Below, in pieces: positions 45,049-55,173 of a stretch of 64,000 bases of DNA. Location: NCBI GenBank assembly GCA_938743325.2, contig OW568875.1, positions 620,001-684,000 of the forward strand, read 5' to 3'. The translations under genes were made by a program, and so were the position numbers. This DNA is from Pycnococcus provasolii (lineage: Eukaryota > Chlorophyta > Pseudoscourfieldiophyceae > Pseudoscourfieldiales > Pycnococcaceae). Numbering within the stretch: the stretch's first letter is position 1; each line of letters starts with the position of its first letter. The notes under the pieces are model-generated. The model had not been told where the DNA came from, did no database searches, and saw only the letters and a program-made list of their open reading frames with translations.

Positions 45049-48000
45049 TCAAATCACTAACGCCATTGGCGCTTCTGGGTCGGCCACGAACAGCCACCCC
45101 ACTTCACTAGACTCTCGTCTCACCAATTGTTTGCGTATAGCCACGGAGGCAAATATACACAACCACGCACATTGCCGCTGACGGCCAACTCTAGGCAAGT
45201 TGCTAATCACTGCAACCCTGCCTTCGTCCATCCATTGTTTCAGCATACTTGCTCGAGCACGGGGCATCGTAGCATAATAGCTGTACGACACGTGCACACA
45301 CACCACCTTGGCAGTTGCCTTCACCATGAGTGGCACCACCAAATCTAAGCAGTCGAACCAAGGGCTACATACTACTGCCTCGACACCTTGTTTCGCCATG
45401 CGTTGCCAAAATACCGGCTGACACGCATTCATGCACAACTCTGCGCCATGCCCAGGGTTCAGGTCATTGCTAACTACGCGTACTTCTTGCCCGCTGAGGT
45501 ATGAAGCCACCGCTTTGGTACCCGCGAACGGATCCAACACCCACTCAAATTTATCAAGAGCCACATGCTCCCACAGCTGTTCGAGTGCACCGGGCACTGT
45601 CGTGACGCAAGGCAACGCTCGTGGCGTCTGCATAAGCGCCACCGCCCTCGCCATATTGCTTACCGTGCGCGCTGAGCATCCGGGCTGGAGCTCTTGCATC
45701 AGTTTCGCCAACACCACATTGTCCATCAAAGGTAAGACCTCTTTGGAATTGCACAACATTGTCTCGTTCTTCCAAGCCAATGCAGCTGCCACGTGACTAC
45801 CACGCGTGGACCTGAGTCTTGTCACACGAGTATCTTGTTTCACATTATCACTTTTATCTTTGTTCACTTCACCACTCGATGGAAGCAAGTACTTGCGTAC
45901 TTCTGCCTCGTACATCGTTTCTTCATCGCCATCGTCGTACCTGATCCGGAATCGGTACGGCGGGTGCGCAGTAGCCTCGAAGAGCACCGTGCCTTCATGT
46001 TGCTCCTTCACACCAGGTCCCACGTCAAACTCCTTCATTACGCGTCGCCCATGCAGCGCCAAACCTCGTTCGTCTCGCAACCTCGCGGTCACAGTTGGAG
46101 GTGGACGATACGCCCCGTCACCAAACGTGCTTGGGGATGGTTGATACCCCAGCATTGAGCATGCCTCGCACACCCACGTGGTCTGTGGTACGACCTTAAG
46201 TGGTGGCGTTACACACCAGATGTGCCACGCCTTCCCACACCCGTCACACACAATCATCTTGCTGTGTTCTCGGTCACCATTGCACCCTTGGCACCGCCAC
46301 GCAGCCTTGAGTAGCGTGCCGTCAACGGTCCCGTCCAGGTCAGGCAAATGGCACGGCGCCATGTTTACCACCTGCTCCACGATGGTTGCGCCATCGCGAC
46401 CCTCCAACACAAACACATCTTCACTGCGTGCCTCCTTGACTCGGAGCACCGTCCTCATTACCTTCGCTTCCAAACCTTTCGCATGAGCTCGCGCCACATA
46501 AACGAAATCACCCACCTCAAACTTCCTGAGCTTACGCCAGTACGTACCGTCGCGTAGCTGAGCGTATCGTAACGAATCTCGGTGTTGCGCCACCTTCAAA
46601 TTCGAATCGATGGTAGCCACCATCTTCTTCATGGCCACCGCACGTTTGAGCAAGCTGACGGCCGTCGCCTCAGTCGCTCGTCTCGCGTCATCTTCCTCCA
46701 CTCCTTCATAGACTAACTCGTCAGCGAAGGCACCGCCGTGACCAATGGCCAACTGAGGCTCCGTGCCGTACACCACTTCGAACGGGCTCATACCCGATGA
46801 CGCTTGCTTACTGCAGCGGTATCCGAGTACCACCCACATCAACAAGACGTCCCAGTCGCGGTGTTCCTCCGCGTCTACAGTAAGACGTTTCAAAGACTCC
46901 TTAACCGTCTGTACCACACGCTCCACTTGGCCATTGGCCTGAGGATGGTTGCGTGACGTTGTCCGGTGGTCGATGCACGCCTCCCTTAACAATTCCGCAA
47001 ACTCTCCTCCCACGAACTCTTGTCCGTTGTCCGACGTCACTACGGCTGGAGCACCGTATCGACTCAAGACATGTTGCAAGAACGCATACGCAACATTAGA
47101 GGACGTCCTGTCGGGAGTGGGGACAGCGACAAGTTCTTTGCTGAATGCATCAATGAAGATTAAGATGTATTTGTTACCGCGTTCAGTCTCATTGAACGGG
47201 CCAGCAAAATCAACATGCCACCTGAAGAACAATCCTTGAATTGGCAAGGATTGTAACTCCGTTCCACCTGCCTTGCGGTTCGGCCGTGCTTTCGCCAAAT
47301 CGCAAGCCGCACACTTCCCAACCACTGTAGCCACTTGGCGATACATGCCGGGCCACCAATAATGTAGCTTGACCAGTTCGTACGTACGCCGTACTCCGAA
47401 GTGGCCTGTCTTACGGTGGTACAAGTCAATGACTTCTTCACGCTTGCCTGGCGGAGGCACTTCTCTTGGTCTCCGGCCGTCAGGCACAAACAAGAGCACC
47501 ATCTCGCCGTCTCGTTGTTTAGTGGCATACGACCTCATGCGCCTTGCCACTCGGCTGCGCTTTGCGACGTCGGTAACCGCTCCAGCGCCACCTTCACGCA
47601 TGGCTAGCATGAGTTCCTCATCCTCCCACGGGTCTGCGCTTGCAGCCGTGGAGGTGACTTCACTTGCTATTGCCGCCGCAACCTCAGCGTTGTTTTCTTC
47701 ACGCCTTGGCACGAAGACACGGTACTCCGTGCCCGTCTCATATTGTTGCACCAAGAGTTCTGAGCCACCATCTATGGCATGGACGAACCTATCCCTCAAC
47801 TCTTTGGGCCAACCTGGTAACCTTGTTCTGGTTACAGGTTGTTGACTCAAATTGCGCTTCTCGTGCTGGCATACGGCCGCAATAGCCTTGCCTTCCTCAT
47901 CTTGCACTCGACAGCGCGCCCATCGAGCCATGCACTTTCGAGCTGCGGAAACCTCCGGGTTGGCGTCCACGTAGCCCAATCCCTTCTTGTCCAGCCGCTC

Positions 48001-51000
48001 CTTAACTCCTTCTTGGCCGCTAGGCATTGGGTTCCTCAGACACCAATCCCAATTGCAGACTAAAGACGCCACCGCCGCTCCATTGGGACGATTGCCTTGC
48101 CACGGCATGACGTTGCGTGACCACAGTTTTGCGGCCAACCCCACTTGCTGTGCTTCGGTGCCGGTGCTCCTCTCCCATTCATCTCTCGCTTCGCTGACTT
48201 CTCGGGCGAGCTGCAACATGTCTCGCATGCTAATCCCGTCAGCCACGTTGCGCGCAACCGCAGCCATCTGCCTGGCCGTTGCGTCACCTTTCCTCATGGA
48301 GGGTTCTTTGTTTTCTTGGTGTGCGGACGTGCCTCGCTCTGCCACGCTTGTCGTCGCGTCACCTTCGTCGGCTAAGACAGCCGCAAGGAGGTCCATGCGT
48401 TCAACGTTGGTGATTACAGGGCGCCGGTTACAGCTCTCAATCCAACCATCCCACCAATTCCCTCTCGCATGTCGGGTATGCGTCTCGATTACCACTGCGG
48501 CGTTGGCGCTCGCTATTCGCTTCCACCACCGAGTGTCTGCGTCGAGCTCCGCCTCGTCCGCCATCAAACCAGCCACCACCACTTCGGCGCCACAGGCCAC
48601 CGCCCGTGTGCGCTCAACGAGTTCCGTGACGTTGGCGTTATTGTCTTGCCACGCTTGGCACCACAGTTGCTCGACGCCCGAATCAGTGCGTTGCGCCACC
48701 CATCCAGGTGGAAGCCTTGCGCGCACGTACTCGTCACGCATCTGCTCTCTCAGCTGGTACGTCTCCACAGAAACGCACATGTTCACTTGTAGTCCTGACT
48801 GCCACGCGGCGTGAACGCCTCGTCCGCACACGCCCGGTCCTTCAACCACCACTACAGGAGAACTCCATATTGCGTTGCCAACATGATCCGTTGACGGCAA
48901 CAATTCGCCTCGCACGACATGTTTCAGCCGGCGCCTCCACTCCGTCAGCGGCGTTTCCACCGTCTCATCTTCTACGGCGTCATTGACCATAGCACACACT
49001 TCGTGGCTAACCTTGTCAGCGGGGCTCACGCACACGCTCGCGCGCATGGTGACCCTGAGCGGTGCTACTGCACCATAAGGTTCGCCCTTAATTAACGCGC
49101 CTGCCACTGCGCGCTCCACCTCTTCACCCTTTCCGTTCCCTACCGTACTCGCCATGTCCGGACTGGGATTGGGAATTGTGACGGGGACTCCGTCAAGATT
49201 GAGGTCACTTTGAGTTGCCTTGTTACCTGGGTTACGAGCAACTGCTGTGTACCACTCGGCATACTCTTCAGGCGTCGCAAGCCTCACTTGTCCGCCCAGG
49301 TTGCGTTCCTCCCCGTCATCCAACCTTGCTCCAGAGTTATCTTCCTCCGTTGCCAAGGGGAATCGCGAGGGCACGTCGGCATTAGCATGCGACGCTCCAG
49401 CCCTGTGAATGACCACCAAGTCATATTGTTCCACCATTAATGCCCACCTCGTGTGGTGTGCATTTTTCTTCTGAGAGGAGTCCATCAACCAAACTAAAGG
49501 TTGGTGGTCCGTGATCAACTTGATATGCCTTCCCCAGATGTAGGGGTGAAACGTACGTAACGCCCACGTCACAGCGAGCAATTCGCCATAATACGATGGA
49601 TACTTAGCTTCATGTACGTTTAGGCTACGCGAGATACACGCGCACAGCCTCTCCTTCCCGTCTGGTCCCACTTGAGCTAGCACGGCAGCTATGCCGTACG
49701 AACTAAAGTCGGTATAGACGTGCGTCTCCAGCTCATCGTCGAAGTGGAACAACCCTACGCCGGGCGTTGCCAACTTCTCTTTCAACTCATCCAACTGGGC
49801 TTGGTGCTCGTCGGTCCACGCACCCTTCACCCATACTGCACCTTTCTTGAGCAATGGTCTCATTCCTTCAATCATTGCTGACGCATTAGGGATGAAAGAC
49901 CGGTAGTAGGAGATTAGGCCGAGCTGTGACCTCAAGTCACTGGCACTCTCTGGCCTCCCCATACCTATAATCGCCTTGACCTTGGCCTCATCTGGTGTAA
50001 CGCCGTTCCCACCCACCTTGTGTCCTAGGAACTCCACAGTCGCCAACCCGAACTTACTCTTGTCTGGGTGTAACCTCAAACCTGTGGTGTTACACATGGC
50101 GAACATACGCTCAAGTGCCTTCAAATGGTCACTCCACTCATCGTGGTGTACACACAGGTCATCTATGTAGCAGGTGGTTTCGTTGTCCAATCCCGCCACC
50201 GCCAGTTCTCGGTCCATTACCGTTTGGAACTTGGCAGCCGCGTTGACGTAACCGAACGTCATCCGCTCCCATACATAGATTTTGCCCTTCCACCAAAACT
50301 GGGTAAGGTGTATGCTACCGGGGTCCATGGGAACCTGGTTGAAACCCTTCCGCAGGTCCACCGCGGTGATGTACTTCGCCGCTGAAAGGCGCGCGATCTG
50401 GTCATCGGCACGGTGCATACCCCGCCTGTCCCGTATGGTAATGGCGTTCACACTCCTCGAGTCCGCACACACCCTACAATCCGTCCACTCTCCGGTCTTC
50501 GCATCTTTCTTAGCTGCGACCGTGGTGTTCATTGCGTGGAGCCCGTACTGGTGCTCTCCCAACTTATATTCCCGAATGTACCCCGCGTCCTGAAACGCTT
50601 GGTACCATTCATCCACCTTCTCTTGTTCCGCCTTGTTCAACCTCCTCTGGCGTTGGCGGGTTTCAACTGACTTGTCCGTTACATCTATCTTGAACGGTCC
50701 GTCAACCCCACTGTATCCCGGAATGTCGTCATTGCTCCACGCAAACGCTCCTTTATTCCTGTTCAACAGTTCCAACAATTCCACCTTTTGCTCCTCAGTC
50801 AATCGTGACGCAACCATCCATCCGTCTCGTGTCTCCACGCTCTCTTCCAGCCCGACGTCACCGTATGGCGTCATTGCGTCTATGAGCCGTGCTGGGCGCC
50901 TTGGCGCGACTTTTGTCTCGCTCGTCACCGTGCAAACTGCCCACACTTGGCGCTTGACGTGAGCTCCTCCAACTAGCGTCAGCGCTACCACGGTTGCCAG

Positions 51001-51474
51001 CCACATCTTGACTTCAAACAACACGAGCCACGCGAGCAGTACGGTTAGCACCGCGCCCGCCATCCACCCTCGCCGTGCCGGGTGCTTGGTATCCACCATT
51101 TTCTTCATCCTCCTGGCTTGGGACTTGTTCCACTTGATGCGCCGCGGTGGATGCGTCCAGCCATTCCTTCTCGCCTCGTCTTCGAACGTGCCTCCACCTG
51201 TACTCTCGGCCCACGTGGTCGCGTCTTCGTTGACGTTACTTGCGGACGTGCCCGTGCTGGGTGTGGACATTGCCACCGCCAGTACCCACAGCACTCCGAG
51301 CCACATTATCCATCTCTTCAAACCATAAACCCTTCGTGTTTTCCCCCCTTCCCTACTTCCCTCAGCCGATGGCGAGGTCTTTACGCTCGCAGCGCATCCA
51401 CCAGTAGGCGCGCGAGCTCCTCGTTTCCCGAGCCATCCTGTGAGTTGTGTTCCGGCTCGTCGACTGCCGTGCAA
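45049..51474 (-). CDS. Gypsy Pol polyprotein: RT, RNase H, integrase, PHD finger, Tudor-like domain, methyltransferase-like domain
   Basis: 2,141 codons. Three hydrophobic segments occur near the N terminus (about 52-70 and 137-175). Reverse transcriptase lies at about 260-530 (CYIDDLCVHHD near 455; FLGHKVGGNGVTPDEAKV), RNase H at about 585-720 (HVYTDFSSYGIAAV; HRAGASHANADVPSR). A long unassigned stretch follows to about 1,340. The integrase zinc-binding region and core are at about 1,365-1,560 (HFGVRRTYELVKLHYWWPGM; WHVDFAGPF; VTSDNGQEF). Then come a PHD finger at about 1,722-1,770 (CNGDREHSKMIVCDGCGKAWH), a Tudor-like RIRYDDGDEETMYEAEV at about 1,855, and a C-terminal domain with VLDPFAGTKAVASYL (about 1,978) and VVCSPWFD that resembles amino-methyltransferase motifs I and IV. 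It overlaps the Gag frame; Ty3 elements often use programmed read-through here. Confidence 0.88.
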   Translation of the reverse strand: MHGSRRAGTQLTGWLGKRGARAPTGGCAASVKTSPSAEGSREGGKTRRVYGLKRWIMWLGVLWVLAVAMSTPSTGTSASNVNEDATTWAESTGGGTFEDEARRNGWTHPPRRIKWNKSQARRMKKMVDTKHPARRGWMAGAVLTVLLAWLVLFEVKMWLATVVALTLVGGAHVKRQVWAVCTVTSETKVAPRRPARLIDAMTPYGDVGLEESVETRDGWMVASRLTEEQKVELLELLNRNKGAFAWSNDDIPGYSGVDGPFKIDVTDKSVETRQRQRRLNKAEQEKVDEWYQAFQDAGYIREYKLGEHQYGLHAMNTTVAAKKDAKTGEWTDCRVCADSRSVNAITIRDRRGMHRADDQIARLSAAKYITAVDLRKGFNQVPMDPGSIHLTQFWWKGKIYVWERMTFGYVNAAAKFQTVMDRELAVAGLDNETTCYIDDLCVHHDEWSDHLKALERMFAMCNTTGLRLHPDKSKFGLATVEFLGHKVGGNGVTPDEAKVKAIIGMGRPESASDLRSQLGLISYYRSFIPNASAMIEGMRPLLKKGAVWVKGAWTDEHQAQLDELKEKLATPGVGLFHFDDELETHVYTDFSSYGIAAVLAQVGPDGKERLCACISRSLNVHEAKYPSYYGELLAVTWALRTFHPYIWGRHIKLITDHQPLVWLMDSSQKKNAHHTRWALMVEQYDLVVIHRAGASHANADVPSRFPLATEEDNSGARLDDGEERNLGGQVRLATPEEYAEWYTAVARNPGNKATQSDLNLDGVPVTIPNPSPDMASTVGNGKGEEVERAVAGALIKGEPYGAVAPLRVTMRASVCVSPADKVSHEVCAMVNDAVEDETVETPLTEWRRRLKHVVRGELLPSTDHVGNAIWSSPVVVVEGPGVCGRGVHAAWQSGLQVNMCVSVETYQLREQMRDEYVRARLPPGWVAQRTDSGVEQLWCQAWQDNNANVTELVERTRAVACGAEVVVAGLMADEAELDADTRWWKRIASANAAVVIETHTRHARGNWWDGWIESCNRRPVITNVERMDLLAAVLADEGDATTSVAERGTSAHQENKEPSMRKGDATARQMAAVARNVADGISMRDMLQLAREVSEARDEWERSTGTEAQQVGLAAKLWSRNVMPWQGNRPNGAAVASLVCNWDWCLRNPMPSGQEGVKERLDKKGLGYVDANPEVSAARKCMARWARCRVQDEEGKAIAAVCQHEKRNLSQQPVTRTRLPGWPKELRDRFVHAIDGGSELLVQQYETGTEYRVFVPRREENNAEVAAAIASEVTSTAASADPWEDEELMLAMREGGAGAVTDVAKRSRVARRMRSYATKQRDGEMVLLFVPDGRRPREVPPPGKREEVIDLYHRKTGHFGVRRTYELVKLHYWWPGMYRQVATVVGKCAACDLAKARPNRKAGGTELQSLPIQGLFFRWHVDFAGPFNETERGNKYILIFIDAFSKELVAVPTPDRTSSNVAYAFLQHVLSRYGAPAVVTSDNGQEFVGGEFAELLREACIDHRTTSRNHPQANGQVERVVQTVKESLKRLTVDAEEHRDWDVLLMWVVLGYRCSKQASSGMSPFEVVYGTEPQLAIGHGGAFADELVYEGVEEDDARRATEATAVSLLKRAVAMKKMVATIDSNLKVAQHRDSLRYAQLRDGTYWRKLRKFEVGDFVYVARAHAKGLEAKVMRTVLRVKEARSEDVFVLEGRDGATIVEQVVNMAPCHLPDLDGTVDGTLLKAAWRCQGCNGDREHSKMIVCDGCGKAWHIWCVTPPLKVVPQTTWVCEACSMLGYQPSPSTFGDGAYRPPPTVTARLRDERGLALHGRRVMKEFDVGPGVKEQHEGTVLFEATAHPPYRFRIRYDDGDEETMYEAEVRKYLLPSSGEVNKDKSDNVKQDTRVTRLRSTRGSHVAAALAWKNETMLCNSKEVLPLMDNVVLAKLMQELQPGCSARTVSNMARAVALMQTPRALPCVTTVPGALEQLWEHVALDKFEWVLDPFAGTKAVASYLSGQEVRVVSNDLNPGHGAELCMNACQPVFWQRMAKQGVEAVVCSPWFDCLDLVVPLMVKATAKVVCVHVSYSYYATMPRARASMLKQWMDEGRVAVISNLPRVGRQRQCAWLCIFASVAIRKQLVRRESSEVGWLFVADPEAPMALVI

Positions 51475-53891
51475 GTTGCGTGGCTGCTGATTCGCACCGG
51501 CAACGTCGCCACCCTCGTCGTGCCCAAACCGTCAGGGTTCCAATACATGACCCCTTTCGCAGGTACCACGTACGCATTATAGGCGTAGTGGAACAACGTG
51601 GGTATGAGGCAATCAAATACCGCATTGTCCTCCGCCACCACCACTGAACATGGCATCCAGGTTTCGTTCTCCGTCCCGGGCGCCACTGCACACGTCATGC
51701 CCGCCTCGAGTGGTACTTCTTCGCCCTTCCCCTCTCCCATCGCTGTGGTGAGATCGTGGGACAGAGTGGGTACACCCCGTGGAAGTGCGCCTTCAAGTTT
51801 CTTCCACAAACTTGCGGTAATAACCCACACGTTACACCCGGTATCGGACAGCGGACGTCGCGCCCGTACCGCCGCCTTCCCTAGGCGGAACTCAACCGTG
51901 CCCTCAGGGAGACGGTGTGGAGGCACCTTAATTTCGCCCTTGACAATTTGGCGCACCAATTCTGCAGCCGCCATTACCTTGGCATTCGTCTCCGGCGCCT
52001 CCGGTGTCTCTGTGGGTAACTCTTTCGTTGCGAGTGCACCCACTGACGCCTCATCTACGCCCACCACCTCGCTGTGGAGTTGTAAGCTCACCACTGCACG
52101 TACGCCATGCGCACGCACCGCTGCCAATTCCTTCACTATTGGTTGGCTCTGCGCTGGCTTCTCTCCTCGCGTGAGGAATGATTCAGGTAACGGCTGCGCG
52201 TTGACTCGGGAGTCCGCTGCGGCCGCCGTGCTGATCATAGGCTCGTCGTGCCCACCTGACACGCACACACTAGCCGTCTTCCTACCTTGCGTGCCACCCT
52301 GGTGACCTTGCAAGTCGGCGTCAGCTAACGCCGCGGCAACGGCTGCCGCCACCGCCGCTTCTTCGTCCCTCTCAGCCAATGCGGCTGCCACCGCCGCATC
52401 GATACGTTGCTTGCGTCCCTCTTCCGCAGACGCCGTGGCGGCAATGCCAGGCTTGCTTCCGACCGGGACAACCTTGCCCTCAGTGTCGAGCATGAGCCCT
52501 CCTGACATAGCTTTGTCCTTGGGAGTGTTACACATGTAACATTGAGTCTTTGACGCGAAATTCGCTCGGTTGCCTTTGGCTCGGCACCCTATGACTCCAC
52601 ATTCCCAATCACCTGGTCTTGGCACTTGACCTGTGGGCTGAGCACCTCCCCCTACGCGCCCCGTGGCTGCGTTCGGGTTCCACCTCCCACCTCCGACTGG
52701 CGCGGCCACCGCTGCCGTGTCAATTTCTGCCACCGCCGCTACCCTGTTCCGCCGCGTAGTCTGTGACATGGCGTGCACTTGCTTGTGGACGGAACAATTA
52801 CCATTGGTGTGCTTGCCCTCTGGATGTAGCTCGCACGTTGCGTTTTCCCACGCCGTGTCGCCAAACTTTGGTTTCACGAGCGACTGGAGTTGTTTCACCA
52901 ATTGGTATGGCGTGATGTTCACCTCCTCGCGACGAGCGCCACCTACGGCAGCTTCACTTCGGTTGAGCCTGTTCCACTTGATCTGGGCCTGCTTGGAGAT
53001 GGCCCTTATTAACCCAATGGCTATGCCCTGTCGCGTTGTGAGCCGGCGCGTACGTGTCGCCATGGCAAACAGCTCAGGGTGTTCACCTTCCGCCTTAACT
53101 CGCCGCGCATTCTCTGTGAGCAAGTCCTGCACCTCCTCTGGTTGGAGTGTTACGTCGGACATGTCTGAATGCGCCTCGTCGTGTGTCGAGACGGCCTCCA
53201 TCCCTTCGGAGCTCTTCACCCACTCCCGGAGGTACTGGTGAAGCTCTGAATGCTTAGTGTACGCGTCTACCACGACACGCTGGAGTTGCTCCATGTTGTA
53301 CTCCGGCGCGACGCGTTCGACCTCCTGCTCCATCAACTTGGCCATGTGTTCAGGGCGGTCCTTCTTCCCACTCACCTTAATCGTGTGAAGTTGGGAACTC
53401 TCTAACTTGTTACGCTTAGTAACAAATTCTTTACGTACGGCGCCGTCCCATTTAGTGAACAGCTCCGCCGCCGCTTTCGCCACTGCCTGTCTCTCGCTTC
53501 CCGTCTCGGCATCCTTGCTGGCGGCAAGCGCTTTCTTGAGCCAATCGGCGTCGTGCTGCGTGTCCTGCAGTAGTGTCCACGCCGGCGTGCCTTGAGCCGT
53601 GTTCGCCACCAAGAACGTCAACACCGTTTGGTAATTGGCGTTATGCAACTTCGGTTGATACAACTGTTGGAAGTTGGCCAACCACCTCGCCGCCTCCTCC
53701 GATGTCTCGGATCCCGTGAGCGGACTCAGGTGCGACGACCTGCTACCGCTCGCGTTTGCATCTCCACCGTCGCTCATCGCTGTCGGCTCTTCGGTACCCT
53801 CGCCGTCTACGCTTGGTGCCTCGTCAGTGACGTCGCGTCCCTCTTGCTCGTTGGAGATCTGTCTTTGACGACGTTGTGATCTCGTGAGCAT
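51381..53891 (-). CDS. Gypsy Gag-protease frame with a RanBP2-like zinc finger
   Basis: 836 codons. The N terminus is acidic, followed by a helical Gag-like region (about 75-380). Near 425-465 a finger with WECGVIGC-x-C-CNTPK spacing looks like a RanBP2-type zinc finger in place of the usual CCHC knuckle. Ala-rich repeats (ALAERDEEAAVAAAV) follow. A retropepsin-type active site LSDTGCNVWVI lies near 680, with SWVPCSVVV-type strands and FDCLIPTLF near 775. The frame ends within the start of Pol. Confidence 0.75.
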   Translation of the reverse strand: MLTRSQRRQRQISNEQEGRDVTDEAPSVDGEGTEEPTAMSDGGDANASGSRSSHLSPLTGSETSEEAARWLANFQQLYQPKLHNANYQTVLTFLVANTAQGTPAWTLLQDTQHDADWLKKALAASKDAETGSERQAVAKAAAELFTKWDGAVRKEFVTKRNKLESSQLHTIKVSGKKDRPEHMAKLMEQEVERVAPEYNMEQLQRVVVDAYTKHSELHQYLREWVKSSEGMEAVSTHDEAHSDMSDVTLQPEEVQDLLTENARRVKAEGEHPELFAMATRTRRLTTRQGIAIGLIRAISKQAQIKWNRLNRSEAAVGGARREEVNITPYQLVKQLQSLVKPKFGDTAWENATCELHPEGKHTNGNCSVHKQVHAMSQTTRRNRVAAVAEIDTAAVAAPVGGGRWNPNAATGRVGGGAQPTGQVPRPGDWECGVIGCRAKGNRANFASKTQCYMCNTPKDKAMSGGLMLDTEGKVVPVGSKPGIAATASAEEGRKQRIDAAVAAALAERDEEAAVAAAVAAALADADLQGHQGGTQGRKTASVCVSGGHDEPMISTAAAADSRVNAQPLPESFLTRGEKPAQSQPIVKELAAVRAHGVRAVVSLQLHSEVVGVDEASVGALATKELPTETPEAPETNAKVMAAAELVRQIVKGEIKVPPHRLPEGTVEFRLGKAAVRARRPLSDTGCNVWVITASLWKKLEGALPRGVPTLSHDLTTAMGEGKGEEVPLEAGMTCAVAPGTENETWMPCSVVVAEDNAVFDCLIPTLFHYAYNAYVVPAKGVMYWNPDGLGTTRVATLPVRISSHATCTAVDEPEHNSQDGSGNEELARLLVDALRA

Positions 53892-54082
53892 GCACTGGGA
53901 TCCTCCGAGTGTGGGCCGTGATCCTCGCCTGGCGCTGACCTACTATGCGTAAGCCGCAGCCTTAGGCCGTGGGGAACCTACTTTCTGCCTCCCCAACTGG
54001 TGATCTCACACGTGGATCTGAGGATCCCGGGGCCACCTGTCAGTTCCTTTTTGGAAACCAACTCGGCCCGCTCCCTGTCAGG

Positions 54083-54180
54083 TTTAGGGTTAGGGTTGCG
54101 TTCGTAACCCTAACAGAAACCCTAATCAGAGACCCTAACGGTAACCCTAGTAGCAACCCTAGTCAGAAACCCTGGTCAGA
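54083..54180 (-). promoter_or_regulatory. Spaced AGGGTT motifs in the Gypsy leader
   Basis: Seven or more AGGGTT/TTAGGG motifs at about 12-14 bp spacing, read on the minus strand (the sense strand of the element), 190-290 bp upstream of the Gag start. The motif and strand agree with the host promoter arrays. Confidence 0.7.
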
Positions 54181-54548
54181 ACCTTACTCAGTTGTCGGGA
54201 CCTTGTCCCCCTTGTGTAGGTCTTAGGTGTACCCCCTTCCCTGTAGGTCTTATGCTCAGGACCAACTGTGGATCCCCTCGTTACAAGCAAACGACAAAGG
54301 TTTTTCCACCCTTTTCTCAGTTCGGGTTTTGGAACGAGACAAGTGTCTTCAAGTTCGGGTTTTGGATTTATTCTAACGAGTTGCCTTCTCGGGTTTTATA
54401 GTGGAGGAGGCTTTGATAAAAGCCCCCGAGCCCGTTTTTTAACGAGGTTGGTTCGCCCACTTCCTCAGGGACCCCAACTAATTTATACACTAATTTATAC
54501 GCGCGTGCGCGCCAACTGCTGACTGCTGTCGTTGTGGTCGTGTGGGAT

Positions 54549-54580
<32 letters not shown>

Positions 54581-54655
54581 GATCGTTGTCCCTTTGGGAT
54601 TCCTCTCCTGCTGCTGCTGCTGCTGCTGCTGCGATCGTGGTCCCTTTGGGATTCC

Positions 54656-54699
<44 letters not shown>

Positions 54700-54722
54700 G
54701 ATCGTGGTCCCTTTGGGATTCC

Positions 54723-54754
<32 letters not shown>

Positions 54755-54778
54755 GATCGTGGTCCCTTTGGGATCCTC

Positions 54779-54809
<31 letters not shown>

Positions 54810-54977
54810 GATCGTTGTCCCTTTGGGATCCTCCTCCTGCTGCTGCTGCTGCTGCGATCGTTGTCCCTTTGGGATCCTCCTCCTGCTGCTGCTGCTGCTG
54901 CGATCGTTGTCCCTTTGGGATTCCTCTCCTGCTGCTGCTGCTGCTGCTGCTGCGATCGTGGTCCCTTTGGGATCCTC

Positions 54978-55008
<31 letters not shown>

Positions 55009-55160
55009 GATCGTTGTCCCTTTGGGATTCCTCTCCTGCTGCTGCTGCTGCTGCTGCGATCGTTGTCCCTTTGGGATTCCTCTCCTGCTGCTGCTGCTGC
55101 GGTCGTGGTCCGGTCCCTTTGGGATCCTCCTCCTCTCCTGCTGCTGCTGCGGTCGTTGTC
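54549..55160 (-). repeat. CAG minisatellite in the Gypsy leader
   Basis: About eleven units of (CTG)5-13 joined to CGATCGTTGTCCCTTTGGGA and a variable TCCTCTCC/TCCTCC tail on the plus strand. It reads (CAG)n on the element's sense strand. All three plus-strand frames are open only because the repeat lacks stops. Confidence 0.95.
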
Positions 55161-55173
55161 CGCGTTTTTGTGT

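Noticed and set aside
54549-55160. CRISPR array
   Set aside because: Units are a composite trinucleotide minisatellite with no unique spacers; the genome is eukaryotic.
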